The notes under the pieces are model-generated. The model saw only the letters and a program-made list of their open reading frames with translations, made no database searches and was not told where the DNA came from. The position numbers were made by a program, and so were the translations under genes. Shown here piece after piece: positions 12,116-22,572 of a stretch of DNA of 64,000 nt. The DNA lies in NCBI GenBank assembly GCA_023614405.1, contig CM042696.1, positions 340,681,211-340,745,210 on the forward strand, read 5' to 3'. Positions within the stretch are counted from its first letter, which is position 1. Every line of letters begins with the position of its first letter. This DNA comes from Avena insularis (Eukaryota > Streptophyta > Magnoliopsida > Poales > Poaceae).

Positions 12116-13745
12116 GAGACCAAAAACACATAGGAAAGCAGCTTTCACATTGCATGTTGCACTAGTGTGGCAGAAGTTGCATCACAGAATCCACTAGAGT
12201 GCGTGTTGTCATGTAGATGTGGTTTATGAAAAGAAAACATGCAATGGCACTAGTGGCTAAGTGTGGTTTATGAAAAGAACACATGCAAGGACACTAGTGG
12301 ATCAGTGTGTCAAACCATGGTGACAGAGACTAAAAACACATAGGAAAGTAGCTTCCATATTGCATGTTGCGCTAGTGTGGCAGAAGTTGCATCACAGAAT
12401 CCACTGGAGTGTGTTGTCATGTGGATTAGTGTGGTTTAGGAAATGAACACAAGCAATGACACTAGTGGACCTGTGTGTTTTATGAAAACAACACATGAAA
12501 TGATACTAGTGGATGAGTGTGTCAAACCATGGTCACAAAGAGCAAAAATACATAGGAAAGCAGCTTCCACATTGCATGTTGCACCAGTGTGGTAGAAGTT
12601 GCATCACAAAATACATTGGAGTGTGTGTTGTCATGTGGATCAATGTGGTTTATGAAAAGAACACATGCAATGGCACTAGTGGATTAGTGTGTCAAACCAT
12701 GGTGACAGAGACCAAAAACACAAAGGAAAGTAGCTTCCACATTGCATGTTCAATCAGTGTGGAAGAAGTTGCATCACACAATCCACTGGAGTGTGTGTTT
12801 TCATGTGGACCAATGTGGTTTTTTGAAAGAACACATGCAATGACACTAGTGGATCGTGTGGTTTATGAAAAGAAAAGATGAAATGACATTAGTGGATCAG
12901 TGTGTGAAACCATGGTGACAGAGACCAAAAACACATAGGAAAGCAGCTTCCACATTGCATGTTGCACTAGTGTGGCAGAACTTGCATCACAAAATCCACT
13001 AGAGTGTGTGTTGTCATGTGGATCAGTGTGGTTTAGGAAAAGAACACATGCAATGACACTAGTGGATCATTGTGGTTTATGAAAAGAACACATGCAATGA
13101 CACTACTGGATGAGTGTGTCAAAGCATGGTGATAGAGACCAAAAACATAGAGGAAAGCAGCTTCCACATTGCGTGTTGCACCAGTGTGGCAGAAGTTGCA
13201 TCACAAAATCCACTAGAGTGTGTGTTGTCATGTGGATCAGTGTGGTTTTGAGAAAGAACACATGCAATGGCTCTAGGTGATTAGTGTGGTTTAGGAAAAG
13301 AACACATGCAATGACACTAGTGGATCAATGTGTCAAACCATGGTCACAGAGACCAAAAACACATAGGAAAGCAGCTTCCACATTGCATGTTGCACTAGTG
13401 TGGCAGAAGTTGCATCACAGAATCCACTAGAGTGTGTGTTGTCATGTGGATCAGTCTGGTTTAGGAAAAGAATACATGCAATGACACTAGTGGATGAGTG
13501 TGGTTTATGAAAAGAACACATGCCATGACACAAGTGGATGAGTGTGTCAAACCATGGTGATAGAGACCAAAAACACATAGGAAAGCAGCTTCCACATTGC
13601 ATGTTGCACCACTGTCGTAGAAGTTGCATCACAGAATCCACTGGAGTCTATGTTGTCATGTGGATCAGTGTGGTTTTGGGAAATAACACATGTAATGACA
13701 CTAGTGGATCAATGTGGTTTATGAAAATAACACATGTAAGAAAAA
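12116..13745. repeat. Tandem-repeat array, about 170 and 213 bp units
   Basis: The marker 'aaccatggt(g/c)a' recurs at about 12314, 12524, 12697, 12909, 13334 and 13547, with a variant (caaagcatgg) near 13122. Most spacings are about 213 bp and one is about 173 bp. The difference is one extra copy of a roughly 43 bp sub-block (gtggtttatgaaaagaacac ... actagtggatca). Units share gcttccacattgcatgttgc and gttgcatcacagaatccact. Open frames through the array (for example 12513-12881 and 13333-13641) translate the repeat itself and are not genes. No CACTA-type terminal inverted repeat was seen, although 'cactagtg' is frequent. Confidence 0.9.
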
Positions 13746-14450
13746 ACTTGTTTTATGTCCCAGTTGTTATAGTTCGTTCGATTGGGGCGTGTCCAATGGT
13801 GGCCATTAGACCGCATCTTCTAGAAGGCCCACCCCTGTGAAGAACTTGTTGTTTGAACCGATTGTTGCATACCGACTAGGGCGCGTGGACTATTAAGATG
13901 GTTCTTCTTAAGAGCGATCTATGAGTAGGCTATTCTTTGACATGATTTGTCACGCTTACTTTTCACTTATATTATTATTATTTCCACTCCCCTCTAGCCT
14001 ACTCGTAATACCATAGAGCTTGTGAGTGAGCATGTCTCCTCCACAGCCCCCTCCTCCACCACATGCCATTGTTCCCGGTTGACACCACCGACTTTTTTGC
14101 ACCGTGCCCGGACGACAGCCACTAATTTTAGGGTCTCTACCTTCGGGTAAGAAATCATTTTACAAGCATTTGAATTTATCTTACATATTCCTTCTATTAG
14201 TTGAACTTACTATAGATCTTTTATCCGATTTCTCGACAAACTTCAGATGTGGGAGCTGCTGAAGGAGGAGTGTGAGATGCTACAGCCCAAGAATCTGGAG
14301 ATCATCACGTGCAACTTCGCAATGACGTACCCGCTCATGTTCTCCCACCCAGGATGATTTCGACGTTACTCCTACTACGAGCTCCCGCTCCATGAGCTAG
14401 CGTGCCCGCACTGCGCGTGTGCCTGCACGGAGCCGGGTGATGACTGCAAG
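13746..14450 (+). other. Unclassified segment with possible exon-intron fragment
   Basis: This lies between the array and the A1 LTR. A candidate donor (TTCGG|GTAAGAAAT, near 14148) and acceptor (AACTTCAG|ATGTGGG, near 14247) bracket an intron of about 100 bp. The following stretch encodes MWELLKEECEMLQPKNLEI, then a Cys-rich part ending ELACPHCACAC, with one stop at about 14355. It is cut off by the A1 LTR at 14450. I do not recognise the protein. It may be a host-gene fragment carried by or hit by transposons. Confidence is low. Confidence 0.3.
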
Positions 14451-15849
14451 TGTGCAGATCATTTGTAGCTAGTTTCAAAATAAAGATATCGATCCCACAG
14501 GGAGCAGTAGGCGAAAGACTAAAATACTTTTAACTAAAACTAAACGTAGTACTTAAGGAATAACTTTGAGATACAAGAAAAGTAGAATTTTTTTTGGGTT
14601 TTTGATTGAATGAAGCAATTAAAATAAAGTAAAACTTAATGCAGAAAGTAAGAATCGCATATGTAAAAGAACTTGAAACTGCAATAGGGAAAAAGGTGTT
14701 CTCGAGGAGTGGTGGATACACCACTAAGAATTTAGACTAAGCAATCAAGATTATTATAACAAATATTCTCATGATATGTATGCATGTGGGAGGAGCTCCA
14801 TATATGGACAAATATGCAGCAACCACTGCTCACATCATCCTTGATAACCATAGCTGATAGATAAACAACATCAATCATATTATCCCGCTATTAAGGAATT
14901 TCTCCCGTGGCATGGACATGGCTTTATGAGTTCTCCTTGCTTCCCCAAGTTAGTTCGTAAAGAATGACAACAGCTTTATAGTCACAGCAAGTGTTATCAT
15001 CCCTCCGTCTACCAACAAGTAATCCCCTTCATCGTGTCCCCATAAGAGGCAAATATTAAGGAGGTGCATAACTCCCAACATCAAGATGAAGACAATTAAC
15101 ACATACACATAATGATGTATAACATAATAATCTCAATCTTATCTCAATCATATGCTAGGGTTTCTCCATCTACCCAAGAACTAATGATCTACTCAGACAT
15201 GGTGGCAATCAACATCATGGCAATGGTAATGGAAACAATTGTAAATGAATCGTTCTTGTATAAATCCATAATGAGCACGGAAATTACAACAAGATCTAGA
15301 TGGGGTGAAGATGGGATGAATGGAGATGATGGTGGTGCAGCGGTTGATGAAGATAAAGATCGATTCCTTGGCCTCCCAGATCTACGTAGGGCGAAGATGG
15401 ATCCCTTGGGCGAGTTCCCCCTCCAGATTCCTTCCGGAGGTGAGGTTATCAGTGATTTCTGGGTGTTCTGTATGTCGTCTCTCTTATCCAATTGCACGGG
15501 GTGAAACTATTTGAGGAGGCGGTGGTGGCGCCAACTATACGATTGGAACTATACGGCCGAAAAAAGAATTCTGGTCGTATAGTTGGTCGTTAAACCCTCT
15601 GGATACCTCAATTGCTTCGAGTTTTCTTCTAGTGTTATTGATATTTCCCAAATAAGCGATTTACATTGTTTTTACTCCTTCTCTCCCTAGTACAACTGCT
15701 CCAAGAATTGTGTCCATTATATCCATCATCTGTCCTGATCCTGGTGAAAATAGACATAAAATGTGCGCGTGAACGCCGTAAAATACCAAGATCCTACCAC
15801 TACAATGCAAAATAATAATATAAAACATGATTCAAATATGTACACATCA
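14451..15849 (-). repeat. A1 3' LTR
   Basis: On the minus strand the LTR starts TGATGTGTACATATTTG at 15849, right after the polypurine tract AAGCTTGGGGAAGT, and ends near 14451 in ...GATCTGCACA. The left end is uncertain by a few bases (14451 or 14453) because the target duplication cannot be checked; the partner flank is out of view. Inside, at 15548-15586, is one copy of the hairpin motif that recurs in the internal region. Short ORFs are incidental. Confidence 0.7.
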
Positions 15850-16831
15850 ACTTCCCCAAGCTTAGACTCTTGCTCGACTCGAGCAAGTTTATTTTAATGG
15901 ATGTGATCCTCATATTCATGAACCTGAGTCGATAAAATAAATGAGGCAGTTGCAGCATGTGTTTGTCATATATGATACATAAGAATAATTTCATGAATAG
16001 TAACTTACTCGAACCATCCAAATAATATTAGCATGCTTCCACACCTTAGCATTTAATAGTTCACAAAAGATCACTTTCAATATGATGTAAAAGTATTCAG
16101 TTCAACTGATTGAGTTATCGAGGTAGTCTCAAGTGTTTTAGAATTAACATATTCACTTGGGATTCAAAATCTCAAAACGTCTCTTAGTCATACTACAATA
16201 TAGTGATGTATGCCTATTTGCTCTTTGCACATTCGCTCTTTTTCTTCTCTCTTTTCCTTTTTCCTTATATATATGCTCACACTTTTGTTTAAGTGATGTG
16301 CAAAGGAGCTAGCCATACATTCCATTTCATGTAGGAATTCAAAGTTTAACGATCTCAATTACCAAATTCCAATTGTATATGAAGCATCTTTATGACTTGA
16401 AGATTCTACCTCGACTTGTTCTCACTCTATTTTGCTAGCACTTTTAGTTTTCCTTTGTTTAAGGTTTCTTTTTCAACTTAACTGATTAGATAATTTTTCT
16501 TTCCTTGTAAATCAAACCATGTACTTACAACATATCGGTTAAATTATCTTTATATGTTCCATTAATACCAATGGTGTGGAAGACTCCTATTGCTATCATC
16601 AAGTGCAAGTAAAATCATTCTCAAGCCATTCATATATCCAGTAAGACAAGAACAAACTCAATAATGCACCATATATGATAATAAACTTGGAATTTTACAA
16701 ATGGGATTGACTATTCCTTAAGGGAATTATAATGATGCAAACTTTTATTTCTAAGCTCGAACTAATGCAAAACTAAAATAGTAATATAAAAGATAGATTA
16801 CAAGGTCTTAAAGATCTCCCCAAGCTTGGAA
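15850..16831 (-). other. A1 polypurine tract and 3' non-coding region
   Basis: Minus-strand AAGCTTGGGGAAGT (plus 15850-15863) abuts the LTR and is the probable polypurine tract. A second AAGCTTGGGG lies near 16820, just past the extra ORF. No supported gene is in between. Confidence 0.65.
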
Positions 16832-17419
16832 TCAAGCGAGGTGAGATAAAATAACTCCTTGTTGGTACCTATTCCTCCTCCTGGGTAGGAAAAGTATTGC
16901 CTTCTTCCCCTGTGTTGCGTATTGAAGCTTCAAAATTTTCTTCTCGAGGAATTTCTTCTCATCTGTCAACTCAAAAACAGTTTTAATCAAGAAACCAACT
17001 CTACCATCGATGTCATTGACCTTTTTCTCAAGGTCTTTGCTCATCATCCAGTAGGAGTCAATCCCTTCTCCACTTGTTTCAACACATGCCTTCGAAACTT
17101 TTTCAACCTCATAGATCTTATCATGAATCTCATCTTGCTGCACCTTCTTAGGTTTAAGAGGCGACGGACTGAGAGGAGGTTTATAATAGGATACTATGTT
17201 GTAGAAATATGGATTAGGGAGATACTCATCCTGGCTCTTTCCCCACTCTCCTTGCCTCGTCATCTCCATCCTTTGCGGGAACATGTCCTCCCAGTTTGGG
17301 AGAGGCTTGATCTCCGGGCTAGACGATGATGATGATCCTTTGGGTTCTACTTCTTTGATCCTCTTAATGGGCTTCTCTTCTTTCTTCCTCCAAATCTTGT
17401 TGACATGTAAGTGCTGCAT
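16832..17419 (-). CDS. A1 extra 3' ORF, function unknown
   Basis: This 195-codon frame is open between integrase and the 3' LTR, where Athila-lineage elements often carry an extra, sometimes 'env-like', ORF. The product is lysine- and glutamate-rich with a serine run near residue 30 (SSSSSSPEIKP), a proline-rich part near 85 (PPLSPSPLKPKK), and a heptad-like charged stretch near 120-165 that could form a coiled coil. I see no signal peptide or membrane segment, so an envelope role has no support. The end (RRRNRYQQGVILSHLA) may be a read-through. Start chosen at the first Met, 17419. Confidence 0.5.
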   Translation of the reverse strand: MQHLHVNKIWRKKEEKPIKRIKEVEPKGSSSSSSPEIKPLPNWEDMFPQRMEMTRQGEWGKSQDEYLPNPYFYNIVSYYKPPLSPSPLKPKKVQQDEIHDKIYEVEKVSKACVETSGEGIDSYWMMSKDLEKKVNDIDGRVGFLIKTVFELTDEKKFLEKKILKLQYATQGKKAILFLPRRRNRYQQGVILSHLA

Positions 17420-17580
17420 GGCTTCGCTGCACGGATGTTGTTAGAAGGGGCTTGTGTAGGTATGGCGAGGATTTTTCGAGGCTGGAGGCTGTAGCTTTGC
17501 GAAAACTTAATGAAAAAGGTTAGATGCGATCAGCTTTAAAAGGGGAGGTCAAAAACCTAGTCGCCGTCCATAATGAGAAA

Positions 17581-18020
17581 CTATACGGGCGCGGCCCGTA
17601 TAGGTCTCGCCGTATAGTTATGAATCGACTATAGATTTCCTTCTATGGTGGAACCAACTATACGGCCGGAACTATACGGGCGGGAATTTTTATTCCCGCC
17701 ATATAGTTGGTCGTTAAACCTTCTGTACTCTCGAATAAATTTTTTGGAGATGGGACGATATCTATACTACAACAACTATACGGGCGGAATTTTTATTCTC
17801 GCCGTATAGTTGGTCATTAAACTATCAGTACCTAGAAAAGAGTTTTGACAAAGGCATCGATATCTATACGACGGCAACTATATGGTCGTAATTTTTATTC
17901 CCGTCGTATAGTTGGTAGTTAAACTATCAGTACCTTTCGTGGACGGAAGGGGTGATGTCGAAACAACTATACGACCGCAACTATACGATTGGAATTTTTA
18001 TTCCCTGCCATATAGTTGCT
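17581..18020. repeat. A1 hairpin repeat block: four units of about 103 bp plus a leading palindrome
   Basis: The block opens with a 10 bp-arm palindrome (17581-17603, ctatacgggc/gcccgtatag, 3-base loop). Four tandem units follow, each with a long hairpin whose arms read (c)aactata... and ...tatagttg around a conserved aatttttatt loop, centred near 17690, 17793, 17895 and 17999. Each is followed by tcgttaaac or a variant. Several arm differences occur on both sides of the stem. The block lies between integrase and the extra 3' ORF. Confidence 0.88.
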
Positions 18021-18309
18021 CGTTAAACCTTCTAGATCCACCAAAAATTGCCTGCTTCTCCGAGAATTATTTATTAATCTGAAACTTAATGACATATCAA
18101 GTTTTGATAGAAAAATAACAGCTTAAATTTCTGTCCAATATTGGCATTATGAATCTTCCTTTTTCTTCGCTAGAGCTTTAAATGTTCCTTATTTAACACA
18201 ATCTTAGTTAAAACTTAATTAAAAATTTAAAAACTTACTTAAACCATTACTTCACATGGTTTGCCTCCCATGAAGCGCTCTTTTATGGTCAATAGCTTGA
18301 CCATAGTGT

Positions 18310-19699
18310 TGCTCATTTCGTCTCGAGTCCATTCTTCTTGTAGTTGCCATTCCTTGTATATCTTTGCTTAATCACCTCTTCTGGGGGGATCACTTGCATT
18401 GTGACTGCACTTATATCTTATTTTACTCGATAATGCTTCAAGCGTTTTCCACTTACCACCCATGAAATTTAGGGTGTTTTTCCCTAGAGCTTCATTGTTC
18501 CCGATGAATAAGCTTCTTCCACTTTATAAGGGCCTTCCCACTTCGATCTGAGCTTCCCTGGAAACAACTTAAGAAGAGAATTGTAGAGCAACACTTTGTC
18601 TCCACTTTTAAAGGTCTTACTTTCTATTTTCTATCATGCCATCTTTTCACTTTTTCTTTAAACAATCTAGCATTCTCATAAGCCTCACTTCTAAACTCAT
18701 CTAAAGAATGAATATCTAATAAACGTTTTTCTCCTACTACTTTAAGATCATAGTTTAGGTTCTTGATTGCCCAAAAAGCTTTGTGTTCCAATTTTAAAGG
18801 TAAATGGCATGCCTTACCGTATACCATCTTATAAGGTGTCATACCCATTGGATTTTTAAACGTAGTATGGTATGCCCATAGAGTGTCATTTAACTTGTAT
18901 GACCAATCTTTTCTTGATTTGTCCACCGTCTTCTCGAGTATGGTCTTTAATTCTCTATTGTAGAGTTCCACTTGACCACTCGTTTGAGGATGATATGGTT
19001 AAGCAACGCGGTGAGTTACTCCATATTTGCTAAGGATTTTCCCAAACGTTCCTTTCATGAAATGAGGATCACCGTCAGTGATTAAAAATCTAGAAACTCC
19101 AAACCTGGGGAATATAACATCCTTGATCATCTTCATTGATGCAGATGCATCTGCATGACTTGTTGGAATAGCTTCAACCCATTTAGTAACATAATCGACA
19201 CCAACAAGAATATGAGTGTAACCATTTGATTCTATAAAAGGTCCCATGTAATCCATTCCCCATACATCAAAGGGTTCGATTATAAGACTATAATTCATTG
19301 CCATCTCTTGTCTCCTACCTATATTACCCTTCCTTTGGCAAGCATCACAGTGTTCTACATACCTATGTGCGTCCTTGAGCAAGGTGCGCCAATAGAATCC
19401 GGATTGAAGTACCTTTGCTGCAGTTTGCTTGCCTGCATGATTTTCTCCATACAGGCTGTCATGACAAGCTTGCAAAATTGCATTCATTTCATGCTTAGGA
19501 ACACACTTCCGAATCATTCCATCAGGTCCATGACGATATAGATACAGATCATCCTGAAAGTAATATTTAAGATCATTAAAGAATTTCATCCTTTGATTGC
19601 TTGTCATACCAAGAGGTATAAATTTTACTGCGAGATAGTTAGCATAATCCGCATACCAAGGATCAGAAATTTCAAGATTTGCTAAATATTCTCCAGCAA
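18310..19699 (-). pseudogene. A1 integrase, nearly open
   Basis: Integrase joins element cDNA to the chromosome. The zinc-binding part is at about 19400-19525 ([10 protein letters not shown], then CDACQRKGN). The catalytic core shows WGMDYMGPF and, further on, [10 protein letters not shown] and [12 protein letters not shown], which hold the D, D and E positions. The frame is open from 19859 to 18999. A TAA at about 18999-19001 separates it from the next 115-codon piece (18971-18624), and a further stop at about 18622 precedes a recognisable C-terminal part (KSGDKVLLYNSLLKLFPGKL, then KWEGPYKVEEAY) down to about 18310. Catalytic residues are kept, but the two stops should inactivate it. Confidence 0.87.
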
Positions 19700-20126
19700 A
19701 TGACTCATTTATAGGTACATGGTTAGTAATTATTACCTCCATCCTAGAGAGATGATCTACTACCAGATTATCTTTGCCCCTCCTATCTACTATTTGCAAA
19801 TCATATTCTTGTAGTAATAAAACCCACCTAATCAATCTAGGCTTCGCATCCTTTTTCACAAGGAGGTGACGCTAAGCTTGGTGATCCGTATGAACTATTA
19901 CCTTAGAATTAATGATGTAAGATCTAAATTTGTCGTAAGCAAAAATTATAGCTAGGAACTCTTTTTCTATAGTAGCATAATTTTTCGGAATCTTATTAAG
20001 AGGTCTACTAGAGTAATAAATAACATTTAAATTCTTTCCATCTCGCTGTCCTAACACAGCCCCTAAAGCATAGTGACTAGCATCACACATGATTTTGAAA
20101 GGTTCATCCCATTTTGGAGATTGCAT
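19700..20126 (-). pseudogene. A1 RNase H
   Basis: This degrades the RNA strand during reverse transcription. Blocks KIMCDASHYALGAVLGQR (catalytic D), VIYYSSRPL, NYATIEKEFLAIIFAYDKF (catalytic E) and VHTDHQA (catalytic D) are visible. After one TAG (about 19872) come [21 protein letters not shown] and [10 protein letters not shown]. The order and spacing match a Gypsy RNase H. One stop lies between the two pieces. Confidence 0.85.
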
Positions 20127-20678
20127 GATGGGTGCTGAAACTAATTTGTTTTTAAGGTTCTCAAAAGCTGCAATGCAGTTATGATCTCAGTAGAATGGAG
20201 TTTCTTTCTCAAGAAGGTTGGTGAGAGGCATAGATATTTTAGCAAAATATTTTATAAAATGCTTATAAAACCTGCATGTCCTAGAAACATTTTAAAAAAA
20301 ATTATGTCCTGAGGTATTGGAAGATTTTCTATAGCATTTATATTAGTTTTATATATTTTTATACCATTCTCAAAAACCTTATGCCCGAAAACTTTACCTT
20401 CTCTTTCCATGAAACGACATTATTCCCAATTCAAAACCAAATTTGATTGCCTGCATCTCTGCAAAACTTTGGTTAAATTGTACAGGCAATTATCAAATGT
20501 TTTCCACAAATAATGAAATCATTTGTTAGAACTTCCATAGTCTTCTCAACAAGATCATCAAAGAGTTTTAAAACACATTCTTGAAAAGTTACAGCTGCGT
20601 TACATAAGCCAAATGGAATTAATCTATAAGCCTATGTGCCATAAGAGCAAGTGAAAGATGTTTTCTCTTGATCTTCCA
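20127..20678 (-). pseudogene. A1 reverse transcriptase, C-terminal part, truncated
   Basis: Reading from 20678 downward, DQEKTSFTCSYGT and AYRLIPFGLCNAA are RT blocks just before the catalytic region. The remainder (LFDDLVEKTMEVL, NDFIICG) corresponds to the finger/palm region. Several stops and shifts then break the frame down to the RNase H. At the position of the catalytic x-x-D-D motif the translation reads NDFI, so the aspartate pair is not intact. The N-terminal half of RT is separated by the insertion of G1. Confidence 0.75.
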
Positions 20679-21226
20679 TGTTGGGGATATGCTATATGGG
20701 TATCCGCATAGCATGTCACCAATCCTCCTAACCCGGGCGGCCCATAGTTGGTAGAAAGTCCTATGGCCTGCTGGGTGGCCCTGTTAGACGGATCCTGAAG
20801 GGAGGCCCATGTCGGATAAAGGAAGGCTATGTAGGAGTCACCGACATACTCGGAGCCTTGGAGTACAAGACATGGAAGACTAGTTCGTGTAGGTGTAGGA
20901 CTCTTTACCTTGTCCGGCAATGACCTTTCCCTATAAATCCTAGGTCTTGGCGCCTTTATAAGGCGGCCTGCGGGAGCCTTTAGGGCACATCTTCTCTGAT
21001 TGCAGCGTGCAACACGCAACACCTCGCACAGCGAACCTATCTCTGTAACTCGGTGTATTGACATTATAGTGATTTATAGCAGGAGTAGAGTTCCACCACC
21101 GTTGTGGGACTTGAACCTGGGTAAGCTGTGTTACCTCGTACCCGCCAACTCTCCGCCTTACCCCACGTCTCTAAACATGCACTGTGATGACCCCTCCATG
21201 GCATACTCGTCGGCAATACCACGGCA
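20679..21226 (+). repeat. G1 5' LTR
   Basis: This 548 bp LTR runs from TGTTGGGGATATGC to ACCACGGCA. TATAAAT at 20932-20938 is the likely promoter. A primer binding site follows at once. No partner LTR is in view, so the call rests on the terminal TG/CA, the TATA and the adjacent primer site. Confidence 0.82.
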
Positions 21227-21227
21227 G

Positions 21228-21246
21228 TTGGCGCCCACCATGGGGC
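21228..21246 (+). other. G1 primer binding site
   Basis: TTGGCGCCCACCATGGGGC lies one base after the LTR. It is a TGGCGCC-type site as in G2. Confidence 0.75.
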
Positions 21247-22572
21247 AAGAGGCGCTTCGAGCTCTACAATGGGCGAGGTCCAATCTCTTCGTGGGAATCG
21301 GCGACACCATAGCCACCAGTCGTGTTCTCTTCTCCGGCAACGTCCCGATCGTCCCTCCAGATGAGTTCTGGGTGCCGGCAAAGACTAACCCCACGCGTTG
21401 CTCCATCATCCCCTTCGGAGACATCAACATCTTCATCAGCGAAACTGACTCAGGTCCTAGCTCGTAGGAAGTCGGAAACTCGTCAAGCCCCGCACGAACC
21501 GCCTATGAGCAGGACACGTTCGCGGAAGGATCTAGGCCATACCTCTCTTTGGAGTATGGTGGCTCGGATCAGGAAATTTCAAGGCCCACCCAAACCGCCC
21601 CTGTGCAGGATATAAAGGTGGAAGGATCCCGCAAATCAGCTTGGCTTCCCCGAGCGTTAGATATGCGCAGGTCACACTTTGTCGGTGTCATCACCATCTT
21701 CGATCTGGCCAGATGCATTCAAAGGGATGGAGAATCCCCCCGCGAATACCTTGCCAGATGGATGAGGGTGAGGGAAACCCTAGAGGGCGACCGCGCCGAC
21801 AAGCTCGTGTACCACTTTGTGGAAGGGCTTACGCTTGGAACCCTCCTCCGGCATACCCTCCAAAGGCGGTAGGAGGCAGGCCCTCTCACCCTTGGTGAGA
21901 TGGTTGCCATCGTTAATGAATATGTGGATGCCAATGAAGAGGCCATGGTGGCAATCCCCATCGTAGTCAGAGAAGGAAACAACAAGAACGACTCGCCTCC
22001 ATCACCCTCCACATCCACCATCGTTGACACCGAAGCCAACTCCGACTCCGTCCTTGACACGCTTTATGCCGACATCAATATGGATGCCGATGGCTCGGAC
22101 GTTAACTCGGAGGAATACAACGCTGTTATGAGGGAGATCGAGCGGGAGATCAAGAAGGAGGAGCGTGCCGAGAATACCAACACTTCCCACCAGGTGCTAG
22201 TCGCCATTGGGAGCGTGTTGGAAGAAGACGGACATGAACGGGAACGTGAGAGAGCTCTGCCCATGCCAGAGGTCACCAGAGCAGCAGCAGCTAAAAAAGT
22301 CGCCAAGCCAAGTGCATCGCGGAGCAAGGCCAAGTGCATCGTGGAGCAAGGTGCTAAGCTGCACGAAGACACGGCTAAGGCGCGGCAATCCATCAAGGCA
22401 ACAAGAGTTATGGAGGCCGAATATAAGCAATTGTTGTTGAAGCATCAGGCAAAGAAGGTAGCACCTCACGTCGTCCAAGATCCCGGTGTTCGGCGGGGCT
22501 TGGGATTTGACGGGTCTAAACCGATAAAGGCCACCCCTTACATAGATTCAGAGGGGAGGCAGGTCATGCCAA
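21247..22572 (+). pseudogene. G1 gag, N-terminal part with a gag-core-like module
   Basis: The frame is open from 21549, with one TAG at 21870-21872, and then runs to the CH1 junction. Around 21700-21870 the product resembles the C-terminal half of a gag capsid (DLARCIQRDGESPREYLARW, VYHFVEGLTLGTLLRHTL). An acidic part follows, then a basic, alanine-rich part (near 22270-22400). A second, separate gag core appears later in G1 at about 59190-59500. The frame continues after CH1 at 48051. The role would be particle formation; the upstream module could be an extra ORF. Confidence 0.7.

Larger units (their letters stand above)
14451..20678 (-). mobile_element. A1: Ty3/Gypsy Athila-lineage retrotransposon, 3' half
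   Basis: This minus-strand element shows, in its own 5'-to-3' order, part of RT (cut at 20678), RNase H, integrase, a hairpin repeat block, an extra 3' ORF, polypurine tract and 3' LTR. The integrase C-terminal block ([20 protein letters not shown]) and the extra ORF between integrase and LTR point to the Athila lineage. Its 5' LTR, gag, protease and the start of RT should lie beyond the right edge, after the 3' end of G1, which inserted into the RT gene. TTCCA at 20674-20678 is the expected G1 target site. Confidence 0.87.

Noticed and set aside
12116..13745. CRISPR-like array
   Set aside because: Units are 170-213 bp with no short repeat/spacer alternation, and the context is a plant genome.
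12116..13745. Subterminal repeats of a CACTA transposon
   Set aside because: The motif cactagtg is frequent, but no terminal inverted repeat, 3 bp target duplication or transposase was found around the array.
12513..13840. Open reading frames across the tandem array
   Set aside because: They translate the repeat unit over and over on both strands; length comes from periodicity near a multiple of three, not from coding constraint.
14247..14450. COBRA-like protein exon
   Set aside because: The Cys-rich end loosely recalls that family, but the resemblance is a few residues only and cannot support a name.
16832..17419. Envelope gene in A1
   Set aside because: The position suits the 'env-like' ORF of Athila elements, but no signal peptide or membrane segment is visible.
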